A stretch of DNA of 64,000 nt from Magnetococcales bacterium (lineage in GTDB: Bacteria; Pseudomonadota; Magnetococcia; Magnetococcales; Magnetaquicoccaceae): the NCBI GenBank assembly GCA_015231375.1, contig JADGBT010000003.1, forward strand, positions 90,730 through 154,729, in the 5' to 3' direction. The position numbers were made by a program, and so were the translations under genes. This document shows, piece by piece, positions 54,163 through 63,300 of the stretch. How positions within the stretch are numbered: position 1 is the stretch's first letter; every line of letters begins with the position of its first letter. The notes below the pieces were generated by a model, which was not told the DNA's origin, ran no database searches, and saw only the letters and a program-made list of their open reading frames with translations.

Positions 54163-57100
54163 TCACACCCGAACAACCGCATCCGGCTTCGGATGGACCT
54201 CTCCACCAGTGCGGATATGCACCTCTTGCTGCGGGAAGGGAATCTCGATGCCGTGGGTGCGAAAGGCCCGGTTGATGGCGGTGTTGAGCCGATCGGTCAT
54301 GGTGGCGCGAATGTCCGGGTCCACGTGATAGATGCGCAATTGAAACTCCAGGGCGCTGGGGCCGTGATTCATGAACAACACCCGGGGAGCGGGAGTGCGC
54401 AATACCAGCGGATCCCGGGCCGCCACCTCCAACAAGATGGAACGCACCCGTTCCACATCGCTTCCGTAAGCCACCCCCACCGGGATCACTAGGCGCACTT
54501 CTTTGGAACTCAACGTCCAGTTAATCACCTCCTTGGTGATCAGATCCCGGTTGGGAATCAGAATCTCCTGCAAATCCTGGTTCAGCACCCGAGTCGCGCG
54601 GATGTTGATGCGTCGCACCTCCCCCATCACCGCGCCCACGGAGATGCGATCACCGACCCGCACCGGACGCTCCAGCAACAAGATGATGCCGCTGACGAAG
54701 TTGGCGACGATCTCCTGCAAACCAAAACCGATGCCCACGCTGATGGCCGCCGCCAGCCAGGCGATCTTGCCCACATCCACATGCAAAGCCGACAGGGCCG
54801 CCGGCAGACCGATCAGCACCACGGTATAACGACTCATGGTGAGGATGGCGTAGCGCACCCCCTGATCGATCCGCAGTCGGGAAAAGAGAAACAGTTCAAA
54901 AATGCCGGGAAGGTGATGCACCAGCCAAAACGAGATCGTCAGGGTCAGGAAAAAACGCAGCATGTCGGCCACGCTGATCACATCCACGCTGCCATCGGCC
55001 AGGGTGGCGGTGAACAGGGTATATTCGTTCAGGGCGTCGAGGGTCTGACGGTTGACTCCCCAATAAGAGGCGAGCATCAATCCTCCTCCGACGATGAAGA
55101 CCAGTCGCAGGAACCGATGCATGCTCAAGGCCGACGCTCTCTGACCGTCTTGTTCCTCCTCCCCCGGCGCCACGGAGACCACCCAATGCCGATCCCTGGC
55201 CAGTCGGGCCGCCACCGAGACCGAAAGACGATAGACGCCGATCAACACGAACAAGGTGACCAGGGTCAACAACCCGTTGCGGGTGATGGTGGCCGCGCCG
55301 AAACGGTAACCGAAGGCATCGATGCCCACCACGGCCAGGATGCCCAACAACAAAACCCGACTGATCAGCCGCCAGTTGTCGGCCAACAGACCGCCCTGGG
55401 ATCGGGATGCGGCCTTGCCGCCCTCACCGGAGTCCGCCTGGTCCCAAAAAGAGTGCCGCACCAACGGGGAGGAGTCCCGGATCAGGTAATACAGCACCGC
55501 CGCCACCGTGAGTTCATAGGCCGTATAACCCAGTCGGGGCATGGCCTGGAAATCAAATGGCGAGCCGCGAAAGATGATCCAGGGCATCAACAGGCTGGGA
55601 TAGGCCACCAGCAGGATCCACATGGCCCGGTGCAGGGTGGCGGACAGATCGACCGGCATGCGGAATTGACGACGCGCCATGCCATCGACCCCGAACAGGC
55701 CCCGGTTGAGCCGCCACAAAAAGAAGAACAGCGCCAAATGCGTCAGAACCCGGGCCAGCACCTTGCCCACCCCCTCGGGCAGACCCGCCGCATCCAAAGC
55801 CAGCGCGCCGATCAGACAGTAGATCGACCACAAGGCCGCATCCACCACCACGGCAAGAATCGGCCAGACCCAGTAAAGCCGCTCCGCATCCACCCCGTCG
55901 GTCGAGCTCTTCCAGGTTGACAGGATGCGCACGCAACGCCGGGATAACGGAATGCCGAACAGCAACGCCAACAGCAGCATCACCCCATAAGACAGCACCA
56001 AGGGACGATAGATCGCCTCTCGGATCCGTTCTCCGCTCTCGGCGGAGAAAAGACGCTCCATCCAATGCAACACACTGTTTTCCCGATCCGCGCCGCCCAA
56101 CTCATCCAGCACCCCGGTGATCAACGACAATCCGATAGGATCGGCATCCTGGATCCAAAAGACCTTGGACAACACGAACCGTTCCAAAGAGTCCAGGACA
56201 TTGGCCCGCTCGGCGGTCAACAGTTCCAGACGCCGTTCATCCACATTGATTTCGAACAGGATGCGCTTTTCATCCATCAACCCCTGCCGGTAGGCATCAA
56301 AGAACCGGGTGGCTCTCTCCTTGAGCATCGGTTCCGGTGTACCGTTTTGCGCGGCATCCGCCTGAAGGGTGAGCAACTCCAATCGCCACTGTTCCCGCAG
56401 ATTGACCAGTCGGGTTTCAATCTCCACGCGGCGCGCCTGGGCCGCCAGCAGACGCTCCCGCAACGCCGGAGTGAGCACCTGTTCCAGTTCCAGACGCCGC
56501 TGCCCCATCAACCGGAAGGTGGATTTGAGCAGTTCGGCAGCCATGCCCTGGGAGCCGAGCCGTTTGACCAGCGCGCCCAGATTGCCCAACTCGGTCTCTT
56601 CTTCCTTGATGCGCGACTCCTGACCGGTGATCACCGTGGCCACATCGGTGCGCAACTGCTGCCATTCGACATAGCTCTTTTGCGTCTGCGCGACCAGAAT
56701 CTCCCAGTGGGCCAGAAATTTCTCCTGGGGCGTGCGGGCCTGTTCCGCCTCTTTCTCCTTGCGTTCCAGGTCACCGGTCTTGACCTCCAGAGCCTGGGCC
56801 TGCAACTGACTCAACGCCTCCTGGTAGAGCTTGACCTGCTGCTCCTCCCACTCGAAAATCCGCTGCGCCAGTTCCAACTCCTTGTCGAGACGAACCCCGT
56901 TCTCCTTTTCGTAAGCCAGTTCCGCATTCCACAAAGCCACCTGGGCCTGACTGACCTGAAGACTCAACTCGGCATTGTCAAGCTTCAAAGCTACCCATCC
57001 CTTTTTGGCGGCACCCGCCTTGACGCTCATGGCCGGCAGTTTGCGCCGATCCTCCTCGGCGGACTTCTGGGTCTGTTTGGCCTGAAGAATCATCTCCGGA

Positions 57101-57627
57101 ATGCGCTGCAACATCTGGCGTCGGCTGTCCCGCGCATCCTGCAACGCCTTGACCCCTTTGAGACGCTCGGCGCGTTTCTCCTCCAACTGCCGGAACACCT
57201 CCTGGGTGGGATTGACCGGCGGCGGAGCCGGCGCTTTCTTCTCCCACTCCCGGATTTTCGCATCCAGATCCGCTTCGCTGCGTCCCTTGTCCGGTTTGGT
57301 CTGGGCCATCTCCTGACGACGCACCAGGGTCTCCCCCAACTGCCTCAGGAGCATCACCCGATCCTTCAAGGCGCTGCGACGTTGCCCCTCGGGCGCCTCG
57401 TCGTTCACATTCGACGCGATGGCGGCGATCTCCTGGTTCAACAGCACCACGACGCTCTCGATCAACTCCGGCGTCAACGCGGTCTGCTTCCAGATGGGAG
57501 TGAAGGCGGTCAAAGGCTGGCCTTCGCCTGCGCTCGCGACCATGGATCCCCAGAAGAGCATCCCTGACAACACGAGCACGAACCGGACGGCCCAGGGCCA
57601 ATCCGACACACAACGAATGATTTTCAT
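54163..57627 (-). CDS. MscK/KefA-type mechanosensitive channel
   Basis: A 1154-residue protein. A signal-type N terminus (VRFVLVLSGMLFWGSMVASAGEG; signal core LVLSGMLFWGSMVASA) is followed by a long periplasmic coiled-coil region (~40-500, Gln/Glu/Arg-rich). About ten membrane helices follow from ~545. The MscS core near the end has GIGFGLQEIVANFVSG (pore helix), LLERPVRVGDRI and LIPNRDLITKEVINWTLS. The size and order match MscK/MscM-like channels, which release solutes on hypo-osmotic shock. The ATG at 57627 is chosen because the preceding in-frame region lacks signal features. It is the last gene of the surface-protein cluster. Confidence 0.92.
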   Translation of the reverse strand: MKIIRCVSDWPWAVRFVLVLSGMLFWGSMVASAGEGQPLTAFTPIWKQTALTPELIESVVVLLNQEIAAIASNVNDEAPEGQRRSALKDRVMLLRQLGETLVRRQEMAQTKPDKGRSEADLDAKIREWEKKAPAPPPVNPTQEVFRQLEEKRAERLKGVKALQDARDSRRQMLQRIPEMILQAKQTQKSAEEDRRKLPAMSVKAGAAKKGWVALKLDNAELSLQVSQAQVALWNAELAYEKENGVRLDKELELAQRIFEWEEQQVKLYQEALSQLQAQALEVKTGDLERKEKEAEQARTPQEKFLAHWEILVAQTQKSYVEWQQLRTDVATVITGQESRIKEEETELGNLGALVKRLGSQGMAAELLKSTFRLMGQRRLELEQVLTPALRERLLAAQARRVEIETRLVNLREQWRLELLTLQADAAQNGTPEPMLKERATRFFDAYRQGLMDEKRILFEINVDERRLELLTAERANVLDSLERFVLSKVFWIQDADPIGLSLITGVLDELGGADRENSVLHWMERLFSAESGERIREAIYRPLVLSYGVMLLLALLFGIPLSRRCVRILSTWKSSTDGVDAERLYWVWPILAVVVDAALWSIYCLIGALALDAAGLPEGVGKVLARVLTHLALFFFLWRLNRGLFGVDGMARRQFRMPVDLSATLHRAMWILLVAYPSLLMPWIIFRGSPFDFQAMPRLGYTAYELTVAAVLYYLIRDSSPLVRHSFWDQADSGEGGKAASRSQGGLLADNWRLISRVLLLGILAVVGIDAFGYRFGAATITRNGLLTLVTLFVLIGVYRLSVSVAARLARDRHWVVSVAPGEEEQDGQRASALSMHRFLRLVFIVGGGLMLASYWGVNRQTLDALNEYTLFTATLADGSVDVISVADMLRFFLTLTISFWLVHHLPGIFELFLFSRLRIDQGVRYAILTMSRYTVVLIGLPAALSALHVDVGKIAWLAAAISVGIGFGLQEIVANFVSGIILLLERPVRVGDRISVGAVMGEVRRINIRATRVLNQDLQEILIPNRDLITKEVINWTLSSKEVRLVIPVGVAYGSDVERVRSILLEVAARDPLVLRTPAPRVLFMNHGPSALEFQLRIYHVDPDIRATMTDRLNTAINRAFRTHGIEIPFPQQEVHIRTGGEVHPKPDAVVRV

Positions 57628-57724
57628 GATGATTTTCCCGCCGGAAAGAGCAAAAAGGCAGGGGGTCGAAAGAAGGCGTGGAGCGGAAGTCATGACATCA
57701 CGACCCCGCTCCCGTCTTAAGGAG

Positions 57725-58546
57725 TCAGGAGAGTTCGAGATTGCGATTGACGAAGGTTGCCGACTTGCGTCCCATATCGAACTTCTCGGCCTGAATGGCC
57801 AACAAGGTGCTTTTCCACGCCTGCCGGGCCGCCTTGAGCACCAGATATCCACCAAAATCACCGGACTGTCCATACAGATAGTCGTCCGGATCCCGGTTGG
57901 CCTGTTTGATCGCGGTGACGAACTTGCCGGGGATCACCTCGGTCAAATCGGTCATGCGGACCTTGTTCTGGGTGCCTTCGTGTTTGTTTTCGATCAGCGC
58001 ATCGCCGTTGCCGACGTAGTAGATGTAATACCCTTCCTGACCGAAAATCTGCTTGTGTACCTCCACCTTGGCACCGATCATCTCGGCTTCGTGCGGATTG
58101 CTGGTGACCAGACCAAAGGTCTCCTTGGTGCGCAGATCGATGATGTCGTTGAGATGCTGCACCAGGATGTTGATCAACTTGTCTTTGAGATGATCGCGCA
58201 CATCCGGGGTGAGTTGGTGCAGGATCTTGCGGTCGAACTCCAACAGAATGCAAGGATCCAAAGCCACCACACTGGCCGCGCGGGGCTTGGCGCTCAAAAA
58301 GGCAATCTCGCCAAAGACCGATCCTGGTTTCAATTCGTTGATGGGATTGACATTCGGTTTCTTGTAGATGCTGACCTTGCCCTGCAACAAGATGAAGAAG
58401 GAATCCGACTCGTCCCCTTCGTTGATGATGGGGCTGTTGGCCGCATATTTCTTGAAGACCGTATCCAGGGCGGCGATCTCATTTTTGGCATTCTGGGGGA
58501 AGTCCGCGAAAAACTTGATCTTGTCAAGAAGTTGAACATCAAACAT
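57725..58546 (-). CDS. Cyclic-nucleotide-binding-fold (CNB) protein
   Basis: 273 residues. An N-terminal CNB beta-barrel (~10-125) shows EGDESDSFFILLQGKVSIYK, PGSVFGEIAFLSAKPRAASV (the phosphate-binding cassette FGEIAFLSxxPRAAS) and LEFDRKIL. A second, unrecognised domain (~135-273) has no helix-turn-helix, so it is not a Crp/Fnr regulator. It may be a c-di-GMP/cAMP-sensing scaffold; the ligand is unproven. It starts between SapC and the MscK-like gene in the same direction (12 and 97 bp gaps). Confidence 0.85.
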   Translation of the reverse strand: MFDVQLLDKIKFFADFPQNAKNEIAALDTVFKKYAANSPIINEGDESDSFFILLQGKVSIYKKPNVNPINELKPGSVFGEIAFLSAKPRAASVVALDPCILLEFDRKILHQLTPDVRDHLKDKLINILVQHLNDIIDLRTKETFGLVTSNPHEAEMIGAKVEVHKQIFGQEGYYIYYVGNGDALIENKHEGTQNKVRMTDLTEVIPGKFVTAIKQANRDPDDYLYGQSGDFGGYLVLKAARQAWKSTLLAIQAEKFDMGRKSATFVNRNLELS

Positions 58547-58558
58547 CGTCGAACGCTC

Positions 58559-59287
58559 CTAAGTACGTCTGGCCAGAAGATCCACCAAGCGTCCCATGTT
58601 GGACAAGGAAAAGAGATGGGCATACACCCAGCCCAGTTCGCCGCAACGAAACAGTTCCAGGGCCTGCGGTTTGCTCAATTCCAACAATTTCTTCTCATCC
58701 ACCACCAACAGTCCCTGCATGGCATACTGGGCGCCACTCACCAGATCCGCGCGCGCGGTCAACTCCACAAACAGATCCAGTTCGTTCAGACGGTTGATGA
58801 ACACCTCGGTCCGACGGAGTTGAGCTTGATATTCCTGAAGAAACCGAATGGCTTGCTGCAACCATTCCGAAGGCTCGCCCTGCGCGTCGAACAGAGGCTG
58901 CCCATCCTCGCCGCTGCTGGCAAATCCCGGATACGACTCGTCGATGCAGACGGTCATCTCCTGGGTATCGTCCCCGCCAGCCAGCACAAACGGATAACGC
59001 CGCACAAAAGCCGGAATGTACCGGGCATCCCAGGTGCCGTCCGCTTGCAAGAACAGATTCTCCGCGTCCCGCAAACCGAGCATGGCCGCCGGAATGATTC
59101 CTCCACCATTGCGCACGAAAACGATCGGATACTCCTTGGCCGCTTCGATAAACTCCCCGCCAGCCAGAATCACGGAGTTGGTCGGCTTGGCGAAAGCATA
59201 CTGTCCGGCCTGGTTGGTCATCCGCAGATTCCGGTGCGCTTCTTTGTTCAAAGGCACGGGGTTTTGATAAAAAATCAATGCTGGCAT
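58559..59287 (-). CDS. SapC-family protein
   Basis: A 242-residue protein of the SapC type, defined by an S-layer-associated protein of Campylobacter fetus. Characteristic segments are YAFAKPTNSVILAGGEFIEAAKEYPIVF (parts: TNSVILAGGEF, AAKEYPIVF), LGLRDAENLFLQADGTWDARYIPAF (GTWDARYIPAF), RRYPFVLA and IDESYPGF. There is no signal peptide. The biochemical role of the family is unknown. It lies between a parvulin gene and the CNB gene, downstream of the giant surface protein, which fits a role in surface-protein assembly. The ATG at 59287 is taken over an upstream in-frame start at 59338. Confidence 0.88.
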   Translation of the reverse strand: MPALIFYQNPVPLNKEAHRNLRMTNQAGQYAFAKPTNSVILAGGEFIEAAKEYPIVFVRNGGGIIPAAMLGLRDAENLFLQADGTWDARYIPAFVRRYPFVLAGGDDTQEMTVCIDESYPGFASSGEDGQPLFDAQGEPSEWLQQAIRFLQEYQAQLRRTEVFINRLNELDLFVELTARADLVSGAQYAMQGLLVVDEKKLLELSKPQALELFRCGELGWVYAHLFSLSNMGRLVDLLARRT

Positions 59288-59334
59288 GATGCAATCATCC
59301 TTTGCTGGGGCGTTTCCGAAGGGTTCACGGGAAG

Positions 59335-60288
59335 TCACTTCAGATGGTTGACATTCTCTTCGGTCAAAGAGATGGGGTATTTCTCGACCATCTCCTTGAG
59401 ATAATTATCCTTGTTCTCCTGCAACCGCCGGGAGATCAGCAGATTGACCAACGACTCCCGGACCTCTTCATAAGTACGGGTCGCAGCCTCGCGGGAGGCG
59501 ATCAGCTTGATGACATGCAGTCCCTGACCACTCACCACCGGTCCGCCCACATCCCCGGCCTTCATCCCTTCCAGGGCTTTACGCACCTCGGGAAGCAGTT
59601 GATTCACCTCCACCCATCCCATGTCCCCCCCCTGGGTGGCGCTGGGTTGATGCTGGGAGTGCTTGCGCGCCAGGGTGGAGAAATCTGCATCCCCCTTCTT
59701 GATCCAGCCGAGATATTTTTCGGCGTTCTTGACCGCTTCCTGCTTGCTCTTCTCGTCGGCGTTGGGCTCAACCTTGAGAAAGATCTGGGCCACGTTCACG
59801 GCGGGCGGGGACTGCAATTTGTCTTTGTTTTCCTGATAGGTCTTGCGCACCAGAGCCTCATCCGGAAAATCAGCCGGAACCTTGGCCACGTTTTCCAGGA
59901 ACTGCTCCACCAACAGTCCGTCCTTGGCTCTTTGCATCAAATAGACCACTTCGGGACGCTCATCCCATTTGCTGGCCTTGGCACGCACCAGCATGGTCTT
60001 GCGCAGCAAAGCCTCGCGAATTTTCTGCCGCAGCAGCTCGGGATTGGCCAGCAACTGTTTCTTGACCTCTTTGTTGCTGTAGTTCATCAAACGCTGGAAC
60101 TCAGCCACGGTCAACACCACATCCCCCATGCGGGCCAGGGGTGGTCCCTTGTCATCGGCAACCGCTGCCGGTTCCTTGACAGGCGGAGCGGCGAACACCG
60201 CTCCCGGCGCGATCGACATCGCTCCCAGCAGCGCTCCCAGCAGAGCGGTCGCGAACAGCTTACGGTTCAACATGGCATGATCAGACAT
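59335..60288 (-). CDS. Periplasmic parvulin-type peptidyl-prolyl isomerase
   Basis: A 317-residue PpiC/SurA-type foldase. The signal peptide is ATALLGALLGAMSIAPGAVFA (~12-33). A helical SurA-N-like chaperone region (~50-165) precedes the parvulin domain (~170-265), with VNVAQIFLKVEPN, FSTLARKHSQH, GGDMGWVEVNQLLPEV and GQGLHVIKL. It should assist folding of secreted or outer-membrane proteins in the periplasm. It starts 27 bases after the stop of the giant repeat protein, so that protein is a natural client; this is inference. Confidence 0.92.
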   Translation of the reverse strand: MSDHAMLNRKLFATALLGALLGAMSIAPGAVFAAPPVKEPAAVADDKGPPLARMGDVVLTVAEFQRLMNYSNKEVKKQLLANPELLRQKIREALLRKTMLVRAKASKWDERPEVVYLMQRAKDGLLVEQFLENVAKVPADFPDEALVRKTYQENKDKLQSPPAVNVAQIFLKVEPNADEKSKQEAVKNAEKYLGWIKKGDADFSTLARKHSQHQPSATQGGDMGWVEVNQLLPEVRKALEGMKAGDVGGPVVSGQGLHVIKLIASREAATRTYEEVRESLVNLLISRRLQENKDNYLKEMVEKYPISLTEENVNHLK

Positions 60289-60315
60289 AAAAGCCCCATT
60301 CTCGGCAGCGAAAGA

Positions 60316-63300
60316 TCAAAACAGTTTGGCAAAGAGTCTGTTGAAGAGTCCGGCCTGTTGGTCCAGGAGCGGTTCTTCCCGTTCCACCCGCTGATCCAGC
60401 CCCTTTTTCGCACGGGACAGATCCTCGGGTTGCATCCGCAATTCCGGCAGGGTCAGACCACCGGCTTCGGTTTTCCACAGCAGATCCGTGATCGGAGCGG
60501 GCGCGACCGGGAAGAACTCCATGATGCGCCAAGCCGAACGGGTCGAATAATTCTCCTGCACATTCCCCACCGTGACCGGATACAACCCACCCGGAGCAGA
60601 CCGTTGGGTTTGAGCCGTCAGGGTTCCGGAAACGGCGGTATTGGTATCATCAATCAAAGAGAAGGGCCAGGAACGCCCATTGAACCAGACCGAACCGACA
60701 GGCGTGCCCTGCACCGTGAAGGTCCGGGTACTGCCCGCCGCCGACCCGATCAGGTTGGCGGAAACATTATTGCTGTCCTTGCCACCTGGAGCAACGGTTA
60801 ACGTATCCCCTGTGGAGACCCGCAGCGGATTGGTCATGGAACCGATGGTACCCAACGGAGCCGAAAGGGCGGCGGTGGAGACCGAGGTGACATGGACCAG
60901 GGTGGAATGGATGACGTTGTTGTTGCTGATGGAACCGGTGGTGGCAGTGACATTGGCCTTGCCGCCACTGGTGATGGCGCCCAGCTTGACCGAATGCCCG
61001 GCGGTCAGGGTGATGTTCCCGGTGCCGCTCTTGGCGGCGGTGGTGGTGGCCAGGGTCACGCCATCCGCCAGGGTGATGTCGGCGGTGGTGTTGCTGGCGG
61101 TGACCACAATGGCCCCACCGGTGGCGGTCATGTTGCCCTGGATGGTGATTCCCGCCGGAGCCACGATCGAGATGCCACCCTGCGCGGTCACGGTCACACC
61201 GGCATTGGAGGTGAAAGTGCCGGTCGATTGACTGTCGAACACACCGGTTCCCAGATCCAGGGAAGTGGTCAGAACCACATCCTGGGGCGGATCGATGGTC
61301 AGGTTGGCGTTGCCCAGACTGACCGCGCCCACATTGAGGGTGCCACCGGCCTGGGAATAGCTCACCGACCCGGAAGAGGTGGTGGCCGTCAAAGCCGAGG
61401 TCGCGGTGGTGGTATTGTTGATATGAACCGTCTTGCCGGCATTCTGGGTGGTGACGGCGACTGCGGCGGCATTGACCGTGATGGGCGCGCTCGACGATCC
61501 GATGGCATCGGCGGCGGTGAGGGCCACGGAAGCGGCATTGGTGATGACGCCACCCGTACCCACGGTGATGGCGCCGGGTGCCGTGATCGAGACCGCTTGC
61601 CCACCGGCATTGATGGTGCCCTGGATGGACAGATCCCAAGTAGCCGTGGAGCCGGTGACCTTGGCGATGGTCAGGCCACCGGTGCCGGTCGTGATGTTGC
61701 CCAGGCTGACGCCGCCGGAACTGCTGATCGCAATCGCTCCGGTGCTCGCCAGGGTGGAACTCTTGTCCAACGTCACCCCGGCGGCGGTGATGGACATGGA
61801 TCCCAGACCGGTCACGGAGGTGGTGGCATCACCGGTCACGGTACCGGCGGAGTGGATCGTCAGGGATTGGGAACTGGTGCCGGTCAAGGTGCCGGAAAGC
61901 ACCACTCCCGCTGTTCCCGTGGTATTGACCGCGATCTGACCATTGCCGCTGCCGGTGGTCAGGTTGTCCAGGGTCACGGTGTTGGCCGCCGTCACGCTGA
62001 CGCCGCCGGGAGCATAGAGGCTCTTGCCGTCACCGTCCAGATCCTTGACCGTATACCCCACAGAGCCGGTCGCTTCGCCGATGGTCAGGGTGTTGCCCGT
62101 GCCATTGATCACCACATCCAGTTGATTGGCCTTGACCGCCAGGGTTTCGGACGTGCCGGAGACCAGTTGCACCTTGTCGCCGATCACGGTGAGGGCAGCG
62201 CCCATGGCACCGCTGGCGCCGATGTTCTTGCCTGCGCCACTGGCCACCAGGGCGATGTTGCTGTTGGCCAAAGAGCCGTCCGCGAAGCCGCCCCCGTTGG
62301 TCGGCAGAATCAAATCGCCACCGGTGGTGACCAGACCCAGGTCATCATCCAAATCCACGCTGGAGGTCACCGCAGCGGCGGACAGATTCAAGTCGCCGGT
62401 GGTGGTGATGCGTACCAGGGTATTGTCCGCGCCGTCAGCGGCCCCCAGAGCCGGAAGCGTCAGGCTGGCGACCGTGAGCGCGCCGGTGTTGCTGATGGCG
62501 ATCTGCCCGTCATCGGCGGTGATGGTGGCAGACAGAGTGGTGAGCGCGGTTTCCAACGCGTCGGTGCTGGCCACAAAACTGGAAGCCCCTGTGGAACCGA
62601 TGCGGGTTCCGGCGGTGATGTTCAAGGTGGTGGCCGTGACGTTGGTGCTGGCGCCGTTGTTGTCGGTGACCGTGCCCGCCGCCTGCACGCTGGCGGTGGT
62701 TCCAGCCTGGAGATGGGCCAACAAAATATTGCCGGCGGCGCTGGTGAGTCCCGCGCTGCCGGTAGTGGCCGTGACGCTGGTGCCGGAATCCTGGGTGATC
62801 GCGCCGTTGGCCGTGGTGGTGGCCAGAGCGATGTTGCCGGTGCTGGAGGTCATGTTGGCGTGCAGACCCAGGGCTCCGGCAGCGTTCATGGTGATCGCAC
62901 CCGTGGTGTTGACCGTGGCCGCGACATCAACGCCACCGCTGGAGGCTACGGTCAAAGAGGCCAACGGCGTGGTGGCGCCCACGGCGGCCTTGAGGTTGAC
63001 TAGGCCGGTGCCCGCCGTGATGGTAAGCGCCTGCGCGCCATTCACGGTACCATTGAAGGTGACATCCCCACCGCCGGTGGTGACCCCCGCATCCCCCACC
63101 AGGGTGACTCCGTTGTTGAACGTCAGGGAAGCGGCAGTCGCGGATCCGGTGGTGGAAAGTCCCTGGCTGCCCAGGGTGACCGGCGCGGCCAGAAAGACCA
63201 CGCCATCCTTGAAGGCCGCCGTGGCCGTCCCACCCACAAACACCGTGCCCGTACCCGCAGTCCGGCCGATGGTGATGCTGCTGAATCCGTCTTGCAGATA